Shown one piece after another: positions 14,822-23,039 of a DNA stretch of 41,241 bases. The stretch's first letter is position 1. Each line of letters starts with the position of its first letter. Source of the DNA: Pseudonocardia sp. KRD291 (GTDB lineage Bacteria > Actinomycetota > Actinomycetes > Mycobacteriales > Pseudonocardiaceae); assembly GCF_019263595.1 (NCBI RefSeq), contig NZ_JADQDD010000018.1, positions 1 to 41,241 of the forward strand, read 5' to 3'. The notes under the pieces were generated by a model. The model did not search any database and was not told the DNA's origin. It saw only the letters and a list, made by a program, of their open reading frames with translations. The position numbers were made by a program, and so were the translations under genes.

Positions 14822-15262
14822 TCAGGCGTCCCAGACGATGCCGACCGCGTCCAGACGCGGCTTGTCGAACCCCCACAGGAACTCGACGGTCTCGTCGGGA
14901 TCGTCGTTGTGGATGCCGTGCGGTGTCCCGGTCGGGATCCACAACGCCGAGCCGGGCGAGCCGCGGACGACCTCGTCCCCGATCGTGAACTGCGCCGATC
15001 CGCGGATGACGTAGTACCACTCGTCGGCGTGCGGATGGTGGTGCAGCAGGTGCACCTCGCCGGGGCGCAACCAGGCCAACCCGACCATGAGGCGCTCCGA
15101 TCCCACCAGGTCCTGCGAGACGAGCTCCACCAGCCGCCCCTGGTCCCGCGGGTCACCCCCGGCCGCCATCCAGGTCTCGTCGGCGGCATCGCCCTGGTCG
15201 ACGACCGGCTGGTCCTGCGCCCTGATGTGGAACCGGCTCGGCCGGCCTTCGTGGTGGAGCAT
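14822..15262 (-). CDS. Cupin-domain protein
   Basis: The 146-residue single-domain cupin has motif 1 around LRPGEVHLLHHHPHADEWYYVIRGSAQF, which supplies several His and a Glu, and motif 2 around PGSALWIPTGTPHGIHN. These give the usual metal-binding set. Single cupins of this kind serve as dioxygenases, isomerases or ligand sensors; no substrate is evident. The ATG 15262 follows an AAGGACG site. It is divergent from a 4-oxalocrotonate-type tautomerase across a 238-bp gap with a 12-bp palindrome, and such pairs often sit in aromatic catabolic regions. Confidence 0.87.
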   Translation of the reverse strand: MLHHEGRPSRFHIRAQDQPVVDQGDAADETWMAAGGDPRDQGRLVELVSQDLVGSERLMVGLAWLRPGEVHLLHHHPHADEWYYVIRGSAQFTIGDEVVRGSPGSALWIPTGTPHGIHNDDPDETVEFLWGFDKPRLDAVGIVWDA

Positions 15263-15381
15263 CGTCGTCCTTCGATCGGTGGTCGACCGGATGACGCCGT
15301 CTCGACAGCGGGGAGAGCAGCGGTTCCGGCGGAAGCGGTGGCGGGTTGCCACCGGTCGAGTGTCGGTGGCGCACTCTCTCG

Positions 15382-15393
15382 CGTCCATGGACG
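15382..15393. promoter_or_regulatory. 12-bp perfect palindrome between cupin and tautomerase genes
   Basis: CGTCCATGGACG lies in the divergent intergenic gap (15263-15500), about 110 bp before the tautomerase start. It is a plausible operator. The regulator is not encoded next to it. Confidence 0.45.
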
Positions 15394-15500
15394 AAAATCG
15401 CATCACACCGTGTTCGTCCCGTACACCGTCACCGCCCGACGGTGAGCCTGCCGCGGCGACCGGGACCGGACGGCACGCCACCACGACCCCGGAGGACCCC

Positions 15501-15695
15501 ATGCCGAACATCACCGTCGAGATCTTGCGCGGCCGCACGGTCGAGCAACGACGGGCCTTCGCCGAAGCCGTCACCGAGGCCGCCGAGACACACCTGGGAG
15601 CGACCCCGGAGCGGACGCGCATCAGGTTCCTCGAGGTCGGCGAGAACGAGGTCGCCATCGGCGGGGCGTTCGTCCAGCCACCGGACGCCCGGTAG
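15501..15695 (+). CDS. 4-oxalocrotonate tautomerase family protein
   Basis: The 64-residue protein begins Met-Pro-Asn-Ile, so removal of Met would expose the catalytic Pro1 of this family. The body PNITVEILRGRTVEQRRAFAEAVTEAAETHLGA follows the beta-alpha layout of 4-OT, with Arg residues near positions 10-17 and the RIRFLEV strand. The family interconverts 2-hydroxymuconate-type dienols and oxo acids and some members have dehalogenase activity. The ATG follows GGAGGA. It is not next to a meta-cleavage operon here, so its substrate is open. Confidence 0.9.
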   Translation: MPNITVEILRGRTVEQRRAFAEAVTEAAETHLGATPERTRIRFLEVGENEVAIGGAFVQPPDAR

Positions 15696-15719
15696 CTCGA
15701 CGGCTCGACGGCTCGACGG
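15696..15719. repeat. Three tandem 8-bp repeats after the tautomerase gene
   Basis: CTCGACGG is repeated three times directly after the stop codon, in the 32-bp gap between convergent genes. No stem-loop terminator is evident. Confidence 0.7.
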
Positions 15720-15727
15720 ACCGACCG

Positions 15728-16603
15728 TCACCGGAGCGCCGGGTCGACCGCGAACGCCGCGGCGTGGTCGTGGGCGAAGGCGCGGAAGCCGCGTGCGGGG
15801 CGCCCGGTCAGGTCGGGCACGCTCGAGTGCACCTCGGCCGCCTCGCCGCGCGCGTAGTGCGCGTAGTCCTCCAGGAAGCCGTCGAGCTGCCACGGCGGCA
15901 GCAGGCCGGACGCCATGGCGGCGAACTGCTCGGCGGGGACCTCGGTGAACGCGATCTCGCGTGCGGTGGCCACCGACAGCGCGCGGGCCAGGTCGTGGTG
16001 GGTGAGCGCGTCGGGACCGGTCAGGGTGTAGGTCCGTCCGGCGTGTCCCGGCTCGGTGAGCACGGTCGCGGCCGCGTCGGCGATGTCGCGGGTGTCGACG
16101 AGGCTGATCGCGGCGTCGCCGATCGGGGCTCCGAACCAGTCGTGGGCGGCGGTCGTCGCGGCGAAGGCGAGCGTCCCCTGCATGAACAGGTTGGGGCGCA
16201 GCACCGTGACATCGATGCCGAGCGTCGCCGCGTGCGCCTCGACCTCGGCGTGCCAGCGCAGGAAGCGCACCGGTGACTCGGCGCGCGCGGCGTACTGCGA
16301 GAGCAGCACGAGCCGGGTGACGCCGGCGCGCCGGGCCAGGTCGGCGAACCGGATCTGGAGCTCGGCGGCGTCCGCGGCCGACGGGCTGTTGAGGAAGACG
16401 GCGTCGACGCCGGTGAGGGCCGCGGTGAGCGCGTCGGGGTCGTGCAGGTCGGCCACGACGTTCGTGGCATCGGGAACCGTGCGCTCGGGCGAGCGGGTCA
16501 TGGCGCGCACGTCGACGCCGCGCGATCGCAGGGCGGGGACCAGGGAGGTCCCGACGGTGCCGGTCGCGCCGGTCACGAGCACGGTGGGGGTCGTGGTGGT
16601 CAT
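15728..16603 (-). CDS. NmrA-like NAD(P)-binding SDR (atypical)
   Basis: The 291-residue protein has the atypical SDR loop VTGATGTVG (about residues 10-18), an NNVVADLHD-like acidic segment, the LLSQYAA strand and VLRPNLFMQ, typical of NmrA-like quinone or nucleotide sensors and NAD(P)H:quinone oxidoreductase-like proteins. No catalytic YxxxK is obvious at the standard site, so a sensor or an atypical reductase is possible. The ATG at 16603 opens MTTTTPTVLVTGATG. It lies 91 bp downstream of the MFS gene on the same strand and is probably co-transcribed with it. Confidence 0.9.
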   Translation of the reverse strand: MTTTTPTVLVTGATGTVGTSLVPALRSRGVDVRAMTRSPERTVPDATNVVADLHDPDALTAALTGVDAVFLNSPSAADAAELQIRFADLARRAGVTRLVLLSQYAARAESPVRFLRWHAEVEAHAATLGIDVTVLRPNLFMQGTLAFAATTAAHDWFGAPIGDAAISLVDTRDIADAAATVLTEPGHAGRTYTLTGPDALTHHDLARALSVATAREIAFTEVPAEQFAAMASGLLPPWQLDGFLEDYAHYARGEAAEVHSSVPDLTGRPARGFRAFAHDHAAAFAVDPALR

Positions 16604-16694
16604 CGTCGTCGTCCGTTCTCGGGGCCGCCCGGAGCGAGCCGGGCGGGAGGTGGCTGGTGGGAGGTTGCGGGCGGAGCCGGGAGGCCCGGACCGC

Positions 16695-18143
16695 TCAGGG
16701 GGCCTGCGCGCCGGCGGGAGCCGGGTCCCGGTCCGACGTCGGCACGAGCGAGACCACCAGGGCGAGCAGGACGAGGGCGGCGGCACCGAGGAACGCGGTC
16801 GTGAAGGACACGTCGGTGCCGGCTCCGGCGGCGCCGATCGCCAGACCGGCGAGTGCGGCGAGCCCGATCGCCCCACCCAGCTGCTGGGTGGCGTTGATCA
16901 GGCCGCTGAGCAGCCCGCCCTCCCCGTCTCCGGTGTCGCGCAGCGCGAGTGCGGTGGCGTTGACCAGGCCGAGGCCGAGACCGACGCCGATCAGCAGGAA
17001 GGCGCCGAGGAGCGTGAGGGAGAACGCGCCGGTGGTGGGGTCGGTGGCGAGCCAGAGCAGGCCGGCGAGCAGGACCGCCAGGCCGGTCGGGACCGCACGG
17101 GAGAGCCCCAGCAACTTTGCGAGGAGGGGCGCCACGGCACTGCCGACGATGATCATGACGGCGATCGGGAGCTGGGAGAGGCCTGCGGTCAGGGGGCTCA
17201 TCCCGAGCACCTGCTGCTGAAACTGCGGGAGGAAGAAGAACAGGCTGGTCACGGTCCCGCCGACCAGGAGCATCACGAGGTTCGCCACGACGACCGGCTT
17301 GCGGCGGAAGACGCCGAGCGGCACCAGGGGCTGCGCCGACCGCCGCTCGACGACCACGAACGCGACCATGCAGGCGAGCCCGACCACGACGCCGCCGAGC
17401 GTGGTCGGCGAGGTCCACCCGGACTCGGGGGCGGAGAGCATGCTCAGCGCGAGCGAGGAGATCCCGGCCGTGATGAGTGCGGCGCCCGTGAGGTCGAAGC
17501 GCCCCCGCCGGGCCCGGGTCCGCGGCGCCGTACGCCACACGACGACCGCCGCCAGCAGGCCGATCGGCACCGGGGCCCAGAAGACCGCCTGCCAGCCCAG
17601 TACCTGCGTGACCGCGCCGCCGAGGAAGACTCCGAGCAGGCTGGCGAAGCCGGTCACCGCCCCCCAGATGCCCATCGCCCGGGTGCGCTCGCCGGCCGAG
17701 GTGTAGAGGCGCAGCACGAGCGAGAGCGCGGCCGGGGTCACCACCGCGGCACCGATCCCCTGCAGGATCCGTCCGGCGACGAGCACCTCGACACCGCCCG
17801 CGAGCGCACAGACGATCGAGGCCGTCAGGTAGATCCCCAGGCCGGACAGGAAGACCGTCCGGCCCCCGAGCGTGTCGGCGAGACGGCCGCCGAGCAGCAG
17901 CAGCCCGGCGAACGCCACCAGGTAGCTGTTGACGACGACCGCCAGCTGGGCGGCGGTGAGATCGAGGCCCTCGCGGATCGACGGCCCGGCGAGGTTCGCC
18001 ATCGCGGCGTCGAGGACCACCAGGAACAGCGAGGCGGCCAGGCCCGACATGGCCAGCCAGCGCGGAGCCTGCCGCGGTGCGGTCGTCGAGGTGGTGCCTG
18101 CCGGGACGGGGGGCGTCGGAGTGGGGGGCGTCGTGTGGGTCAT
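16695..18143 (-). CDS. MFS transporter, DHA2 (EmrB/QacA-like) drug exporter family
   Basis: The 482-residue membrane protein has about 14 transmembrane helices. TM1 carries the DHA2 signature LFLVVLDAAMANLAGPSI; motif A GGRLADTLGGR follows TM2, and motif C-like GAAVVTPAALSLVL and GVFLGGAVTQVLGWQAVFW are present. It should be a proton-driven exporter of drugs or toxic organics. The ATG at 18143 follows GGAAGGACGAC; the longer frame to 18179 runs into the operator. It is divergent from a TetR gene with an AT-rich operator between, a standard self-regulated efflux unit. Confidence 0.93.
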   Translation of the reverse strand: MTHTTPPTPTPPVPAGTTSTTAPRQAPRWLAMSGLAASLFLVVLDAAMANLAGPSIREGLDLTAAQLAVVVNSYLVAFAGLLLLGGRLADTLGGRTVFLSGLGIYLTASIVCALAGGVEVLVAGRILQGIGAAVVTPAALSLVLRLYTSAGERTRAMGIWGAVTGFASLLGVFLGGAVTQVLGWQAVFWAPVPIGLLAAVVVWRTAPRTRARRGRFDLTGAALITAGISSLALSMLSAPESGWTSPTTLGGVVVGLACMVAFVVVERRSAQPLVPLGVFRRKPVVVANLVMLLVGGTVTSLFFFLPQFQQQVLGMSPLTAGLSQLPIAVMIIVGSAVAPLLAKLLGLSRAVPTGLAVLLAGLLWLATDPTTGAFSLTLLGAFLLIGVGLGLGLVNATALALRDTGDGEGGLLSGLINATQQLGGAIGLAALAGLAIGAAGAGTDVSFTTAFLGAAALVLLALVVSLVPTSDRDPAPAGAQAP

Positions 18144-18179
18144 CTGTCGTCCTTCCACGATCGAGAGCAGCGATCCCAT

Positions 18180-18198
18180 AAATTAGAAGCTCTAACTT
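18180..18198. promoter_or_regulatory. Candidate TetR operator between MFS exporter and TetR genes
   Basis: AAATTAGA-AGC-TCTAACTT is an inverted repeat with 7 of 8 matching pairs around a 3-bp spacer. It lies 37 bp before the exporter start and overlaps its probable -10 region (minus-strand TAATTT/TTTATG). The palindrome and divergent layout suggest repression by the adjacent TetR. Confidence 0.7.
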
Positions 18199-18286
18199 CG
18201 TAGAGCATCGCTCACGTTCAAGCCCTCCGTCAATGCCTGCGTGCGGTGGTAACTTCCGGTCTGCATGACCGTGGACGGAGGAGGCC

Positions 18287-18964
18287 GTGATCACCGCTGA
18301 ACAGCGCCGCTCCTCGACGCACGAGAGATTCCGCGAGCAGGTCCGCGGCGACGTGAAGGGCGTGGCCCTCTCGCAGCTGGCCGCGGGCGGACCGCAGTCG
18401 ATCTCGCTGAACGCCATCGCCAAGGAGCTCGGGGTCTCCGGCCCGGCGCTGTACCGGTACTACGCCAAGCGCGACGACCTGCTCGACGACATCGTGATCG
18501 ACGCCTATCACGACCTGCGCGACGCGATGGACCAGGCGGTGGTCGCCACCACCGACCTGCCGGACCCGGCCGAGCGGATGCGCGAGCTGGCCCGCGCCTA
18601 CCGGCGCTGGGCCCTCGAGCACCCCCATCGGTACGAGCTGTTGTTCAAGCCGCTCTTCCCCGGGTACGACGCGCACGGCGAACCGATCGCCGAGGCGTCC
18701 GCCATGCTCATCGGCCCCGCGCTCGGCCTGCTCGGCGACGGGGGAACCCGCAGTCGCCTCGACGCGCGCCCGGAGGACGTCGACCACGTCGTGCGCGTGT
18801 GGTCACGCCTGCACGGCATCGTCAGTCTCGAGATCGGCGGCACCTACGCGGCGATGGACGTCGACGCCGACGAGCTGTTCGCCACGGAGATGGAGTCGGT
18901 CACCGCGCGTCTCGCCCGTCCGAGCACCGTGCAGCAGGGCCGTGCCGTGCCGTCCGGCGACTGA
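18287..18964 (+). CDS. TetR family regulator with WHG-type C-terminal domain
   Basis: The 225-residue protein has a TetR helix-turn-helix in ISLNAIAKELGVSGPALYRYYAKRDDLLDDIV (about residues 39-70). The C-terminal part includes YRRWALEHPHRYELLFKPLFPGY and the VWSRLHGIVSLEIGG segment that names the WHG family. The GTG at 18287 sits behind a strong GGAGGAGG. Divergent arrangement with the DHA2 exporter and the operator at 18180-18198 identify it as the likely repressor of that exporter and of the NmrA-like gene behind it. Confidence 0.92.
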   Translation: MITAEQRRSSTHERFREQVRGDVKGVALSQLAAGGPQSISLNAIAKELGVSGPALYRYYAKRDDLLDDIVIDAYHDLRDAMDQAVVATTDLPDPAERMRELARAYRRWALEHPHRYELLFKPLFPGYDAHGEPIAEASAMLIGPALGLLGDGGTRSRLDARPEDVDHVVRVWSRLHGIVSLEIGGTYAAMDVDADELFATEMESVTARLARPSTVQQGRAVPSGD

Positions 18965-19000
18965 CTCCACGCCGCGTCATGGGTCGGCGGGCCCCGACGG

Positions 19001-19708
19001 TCACGGGGCGGACGGCTCCAGGTCATAGGTCCGGTCGCCGACCCGGATCAGGTCGACGGCGCCGACCAGCCCGCCGTCGCCGGCGCCCTGGTTGGCCCCG
19101 GCGGCGTAGGCCGACATGTCCGGGTAGCTGTCCATGATCTCGTCGAGGGACCGCCGCTCGCCGCCCGCGCGGCAGTCCTGGTAGGCGTCGACCGCGCCGA
19201 CCTGCTGTGTCACGCACCAGCGACCCGCACCCAGGTCGTAGCGGGTCCACTCGCCGGCCGGGCCGGCGTCCGGCAGATAGGTGAGCAGATAGAGCTCCTG
19301 CGGACCCAGCTCGCCGCCGTTGACGTCGGCCGCGATCTGGAACGACGGCGCACGGCCCTCCTGCGCCGTCGACGCCGGGTCCCGCACGGCCCAGTAGCTG
19401 CTCTCGGCGAACCGCGCGAGCGGTCCGGCGACCTCGTCGGTGATGAACTGGACCTTGTCGCCGTCGGCGGGGGTGCGCAGTTCCAGCGCTCCGGTCCCGC
19501 CGTCCGGCGGGGCGCCGAGGCGATCGGAGAACTCGCGGGACCCGGTACCGCGGTCGAAGGTGCCGGCGAACTGGTTGGACGCCTCGGGCGTCACCACCGT
19601 CGTGCCGGAAGGCCCGAAGAGGTCCCCCGGAGCCGCCAGCGCGGTGGCCGGCAACAGGACGGCGACCGCGACCGCGGCGATGACGACGATCCCGCCGCGG
19701 TGGCGCAT
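19001..19708 (-). CDS. Secreted protein of unknown function
   Basis: The 235-residue protein has a Sec signal peptide: MRHRGG, a hydrophobic core IVVIAAVAVAVLLPATALA, and a likely cleavage after ALA-AP (about residue 26). The mature part is acidic and Gly/Asp-rich with two Cys (WCVTQQ and DCRAGG), which could form a disulphide. No enzyme motif is visible. The ATG follows GGAGGGGAACCG. It stands alone between the TetR gene (convergent, 36-bp gap) and the divergent PDC-pathway operon. Confidence 0.83.
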   Translation of the reverse strand: MRHRGGIVVIAAVAVAVLLPATALAAPGDLFGPSGTTVVTPEASNQFAGTFDRGTGSREFSDRLGAPPDGGTGALELRTPADGDKVQFITDEVAGPLARFAESSYWAVRDPASTAQEGRAPSFQIAADVNGGELGPQELYLLTYLPDAGPAGEWTRYDLGAGRWCVTQQVGAVDAYQDCRAGGERRSLDEIMDSYPDMSAYAAGANQGAGDGGLVGAVDLIRVGDRTYDLEPSAP

Positions 19709-19852
19709 CGGTTCCCCTCCCCTGCGCCGGCTACCTCGCCGCCGCATCCTGATCAACGACCGGAGTGCGACGAGGTTGCTCCCTCCGCGACGACACCGGT
19801 CGTATCGCGCCGACACCGGCCGTGGCCGACCGCCCGATCGCGTCACGCCCAC

Positions 19853-19864
19853 ATTGTTGACAAT
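19853..19864. promoter_or_regulatory. GntR/FCD operator, site 1 (PDC operon)
   Basis: ATTGT-TG-ACAAT, followed by TTTTGG. The same 12-mer with one central change plus TTTTG recurs at 25961. It contains a TTGACA that could serve as -35. A second possible promoter, TTGTGC (19878) and TAGCGT (19901) with 17-bp spacing, lies downstream. Confidence 0.75.
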
Positions 19865-19958
19865 TTTGGTTCGTATCTTGTGCGTCAGACTGGTGGCACG
19901 TAGCGTCCTGCGCGCCGGACGTCCTCGAGACGTCGGAGTTCGCAGGAGGAGGCCAGAG

Positions 19959-20894
19959 TTGCCCACCGACAGCACCACGGCGGTTCCCGCCGTCACCCCG
20001 GGCTGGCTGGCGCCGCACCCGGCGCCGTCGACACCCACGCTCGAACTGCCCGCGGGCACCGTCGACGCCCACTGCCACGTGTTCGGCCCGGGCGACCGGT
20101 TCCCGTTCGCGCCGGAGCGCAAGTACACACCGTGCGACGCCGGCCGGGACCGACTGGAGTCGCTGCACGAGCAGCTCGGGATCGCCCGGCGGGTCGTCGT
20201 GCAGGCCACCTGCCACGGCGCCGACAACAGTGCGATGGTCGACGCGGTCCGGTCCGCAGCCGGCCGGGCCCGCGGTGTCGCCACCGTCCGCCCGGACATC
20301 GGCGACGCCGAGCTCGCGGCCCTGCACGAGGCCGGTGTCCGGGGCGTGCGCTTCAACTTCGTCAAGCGCCTGGTCGACGCCGCACCCACCGACGAGCTGG
20401 CCCGGATCGCCGCCCGCATCGCACCGATGGGCTGGCACGTCGTCGTCTACTTCGAGGCCGCGGACCTACCGGACCTGGAGGACTTCTTCGCGACGCTGCC
20501 GGTGCCGCTGGTCATCGACCACATGGGACGGCCGGACGTCACGCGTGACCCCGACGGCCCGGAGTTCGACCGCTTCCTGCGCTTCGCCGACCGGAACCGG
20601 TGCTGGGTGAAGGTCAGCTGCTCGGAGCGCCTGAGCGTCACCGGACCGGCCGCGCTCGACGGCGAACGCCACGCCTACGCCGACGTCGTCCCGTTCGCCC
20701 GCAGGGTGGTCGAGGAGTTCGGGGACCGGGTGCTGTGGGGCACCGACTGGCCGCACCCGAACCTGACCGACCACATGCCCGACGACGGGCTCCTGGTCGA
20801 CCACGTCGCGCACGTCGCCGGCACCGCGGACCTGCGGCGCCGGCTCCTCGTCGACAACCCCATGGCCCTCTACTGGCCGGAGGAGTCCGCATGA
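19959..20894 (+). CDS. ligI: 2-Pyrone-4,6-dicarboxylate (PDC) lactonase, amidohydrolase family
   Basis: Hydrolyses the pyrone ring of PDC to 4-oxalomesaconate. The 311-residue TIM-barrel protein has the family opening VDAHCHVFGPGDRFPFAPERKYTPCDA with His38 and His40. It also has FNFVKR, an IDHMGRPD motif and the late WGTDWPHPN carrying the catalytic Asp. LigI is unusual among amidohydrolases in needing no metal. The start is TTG 19959: AGGAGGAGG lies six bases upstream and no better codon is near. The stop overlaps the MFS start. Close alternatives are 4-sulfomuconolactone hydrolase or related lactonases, but the neighbours (tautomerase, hydratase, aldolase of the same route) favour PDC. Confidence 0.88.
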   Translation: MPTDSTTAVPAVTPGWLAPHPAPSTPTLELPAGTVDAHCHVFGPGDRFPFAPERKYTPCDAGRDRLESLHEQLGIARRVVVQATCHGADNSAMVDAVRSAAGRARGVATVRPDIGDAELAALHEAGVRGVRFNFVKRLVDAAPTDELARIAARIAPMGWHVVVYFEAADLPDLEDFFATLPVPLVIDHMGRPDVTRDPDGPEFDRFLRFADRNRCWVKVSCSERLSVTGPAALDGERHAYADVVPFARRVVEEFGDRVLWGTDWPHPNLTDHMPDDGLLVDHVAHVAGTADLRRRLLVDNPMALYWPEESA

Positions 20895-22285
20895 GCACCC
20901 AACCCGGCGGCACCGACGCCGTCGCGCACAGCAACGCCACGAACCGGCTGGACCGGCTGCCGGTCAGCCGCTTCCACAAGATCACTCTTATCGGGGTGGC
21001 GTTCGCGTACTTCTTCGAGTTCGCCGACATCAACACGTTCGCGACCACCGCACCCCAGCTGATCCGGCTGTGGGGTGTCACCGTCAACCAGGTCGCCTAC
21101 GTCACGTCGCTGTCGTTCGTGGGCATGTTCGTCGGGTCGGTCGTCGCCGGGCGCCTGGCGGACCGCTGGGGACGCCGCACGACGCTGATCGGCACCACGA
21201 TCTGGTTCTCGGTGTTCTCGATGGCCTCGGCCCTCACCTGGGACATCGTCTCGATGGGGGTCTGCCGCGTACTCACCTCGGCGGGTCTGGCCGCCATGAC
21301 CGTCGTCGCGGTCATCTACGTCAACGAGATCTATCCCGCCGCCGTCCGGGGGCGGTACCAGGCCTACGCGATCGTGCTCGGCATCTGCGGCACCCCGATG
21401 ACCAACCTGATCGCCAGCGCCGTGGTCCCGATCAACGACTGGTCCTGGCGGATCGTCTACGTGTGGGGCGCGCTGGGGATCGTGTTCCTGTTCTTCTCCC
21501 GCCGGATGGTCGAGTCGCCCCGGTGGTACGAGAGCCGCGGCGAGTACGCCCGGGCCGAGGAGGTGCTCGACCGCCTCGAGCGCGAGATCGAGGCGGAGCA
21601 CGGAACGCTGCCCGCCCCCGTCGCGGCCCCGCCGCCGGACGCGGCCGGGCCACCGTCGAAGGCACCGTTGCGGCTGCTGCTGCAGCCCCGCTACCTGGCG
21701 CCGACCGCGGTGCTCACCGTGCTGTGGGTGACCCAGACCATCGGCTTCTTCGGGTACTCCAGCTGGGCACCGACCCTGCTCGCCTCCGAGGGGCTCAGCG
21801 TCGAGAAGTCGATCTTCTACGTGGCGCTCACCACGGTCGGCGCACCGCTCGGATCGCTGCTCGCCGCACTGGTCACCGACCGGTTCGAGCGCAAGTGGCT
21901 GCTCGTCGCGTTCGGGCTGGCGATCGCGGTGTCCGGCCTGCTCTACGGGCTGACGTTCGACCCGGTGTTCATCGTGGCCTTCGGTTTCCTGGTCAACATG
22001 CTCGAACGCGGATACACCGCGCTCGCCTACGCCTACTCCCCCGAGCTGTTCGACATCCGTGGTCGCTCGCTGGGCACCGGCGTGGCCTACGGGATCGGGC
22101 GCCTGTCCAACGCGGTCGGCCCCCTGGTGATCGTCGCGCTCTACACCGGGACCGGCTACCAGAGCGTCTTCTTCTTCATCGCCGGGACCTGGACCGTCGG
22201 GGCGTTGGTCCTCGCCGTGTTCGGTGCCCGGACCCGGCCCTCCGCCGCGCGTCGCCGTCCGGCGACCGCGGGATCGGGAACGTGA
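20891..22285 (+). CDS. MFS transporter, probable aromatic or dicarboxylic acid importer
   Basis: The 464-residue, 12-helix protein has the sugar-porter/aromatic-acid symporter features: motif A GRLADRWGRRT after TM2, the mid-protein WRIVYVWGALGIVFLFFSRRMVESPRWY, and a C-terminal ELFDIRGRSLGTGVAYGIGRL. An acidic-aromatic TM1 segment (FAYFFEFADINTFATTAPQLI) resembles the AAHS/metabolite:H+ symporter group. ATG 20891 overlaps the ligI stop. Given its position between PDC lactonase and aldolase genes, it probably imports PDC, gallate, protocatechuate or another pathway acid; the substrate is inferred. Confidence 0.9.
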   Translation: MSTQPGGTDAVAHSNATNRLDRLPVSRFHKITLIGVAFAYFFEFADINTFATTAPQLIRLWGVTVNQVAYVTSLSFVGMFVGSVVAGRLADRWGRRTTLIGTTIWFSVFSMASALTWDIVSMGVCRVLTSAGLAAMTVVAVIYVNEIYPAAVRGRYQAYAIVLGICGTPMTNLIASAVVPINDWSWRIVYVWGALGIVFLFFSRRMVESPRWYESRGEYARAEEVLDRLEREIEAEHGTLPAPVAAPPPDAAGPPSKAPLRLLLQPRYLAPTAVLTVLWVTQTIGFFGYSSWAPTLLASEGLSVEKSIFYVALTTVGAPLGSLLAALVTDRFERKWLLVAFGLAIAVSGLLYGLTFDPVFIVAFGFLVNMLERGYTALAYAYSPELFDIRGRSLGTGVAYGIGRLSNAVGPLVIVALYTGTGYQSVFFFIAGTWTVGALVLAVFGARTRPSAARRRPATAGSGT

Positions 22286-22322
22286 CCCGCCGGTGCCGCC
22301 GGCCCCGACAGGAAGGAACGAT

Positions 22323-23039
22323 GTGAGCACGACCCCCCGCACCGGAGTGATCGTCACCGATCCGCCGCGTGCCGACCACGACGCCGTCACGGCCCTGGCG
22401 GGCTACGGCGTGGCCACCGTCCACGAGGCGATGGGCCGGATCGGCTACCTGGGTCCGGACCTGCGCGCCCGCCAGGACGGCGTGCGCACCGGCGGGACCG
22501 CCGTGACCGTGCTGTGCCGTCCCGGGGACAACCTGATGATCCACGCCGCGGTGGAGCAGTGCCGCCCCGGCGACATGCTGGTGGTCACCACGACCTCGCC
22601 CTGCGTCGACGGGCTGTTCGGCGAGCTGTTCGCCACCGCGCTGGCCCACCGCGGTGTGCGCGGCCTGGTCACCGGCACCGGCGTCCGGGACGTGGCCGAG
22701 CTGCGCGCGATGGCGTTCCCGGTGTGGTCGGCCGCGGTCAGCGCGCAGGGGTCGGTGAAGGCCAGCGCCGGAGCGGTCAACGTGCCGGTCGTCCTCGGCG
22801 GTGAGGTCGTGCACCCCGGCGACGCGGTCCTCGCCGACGACGACGGAGCCGTCGTCGTCGCCCGGGAACGGGTCGGCGAGGCGGTCGCCGCGGGTCGGGC
22901 CCGGCTCGACAAGGAGGAGGCGGCCCGGCAGGCGTTCGCCGACGGCGAGCTGAGCCTGGACCGGTACGGCCTGCGCGAGACGCTCGCCGGGCTGGGTGTC
23001 CGCTATGTCAGCGCCGCCGGGAACGAGGCGACGCGATGA
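22323..23039 (+). CDS. RraA-family 4-carboxy-4-hydroxy-2-oxoadipate (CHA) aldolase
   Basis: Cleaves CHA to pyruvate and oxaloacetate, the last step of protocatechuate 4,5-cleavage. The 238-residue protein has the class II pyruvate aldolase features of this family: GELFATALAHRGVRGLVTGTGVRDVAELR with Gly-Glu-Leu at 100-102 and Arg122-Asp123...Glu126 for metal and pyruvate binding. A C-terminal helical tail reads DKEEAARQAFADGELSLDRYGLRETL. The GTG at 22323 follows GGAAGG; the ATG two bases earlier is out of frame and stops at once. The RNase E inhibitor RraA shares the fold, but the tail and context indicate the LigK/GalC aldolase. Confidence 0.9.
   Translation: MSTTPRTGVIVTDPPRADHDAVTALAGYGVATVHEAMGRIGYLGPDLRARQDGVRTGGTAVTVLCRPGDNLMIHAAVEQCRPGDMLVVTTTSPCVDGLFGELFATALAHRGVRGLVTGTGVRDVAELRAMAFPVWSAAVSAQGSVKASAGAVNVPVVLGGEVVHPGDAVLADDDGAVVVARERVGEAVAAGRARLDKEEAARQAFADGELSLDRYGLRETLAGLGVRYVSAAGNEATR

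Noticed and set aside
16056..18203. 715-codon open frame on the plus strand
   Set aside because: It is antisense to the MFS exporter and NmrA-like genes, with Glu/Gly/Arg/Gln-rich low-complexity sequence.
18991..19009. GCCCCG/CGGGGC stem between the TetR and secreted-protein genes
   Set aside because: The stem is only 6 bp, it overlaps the stop codon of the secreted-protein gene, and there is no T tract; it is too weak to call a terminator.
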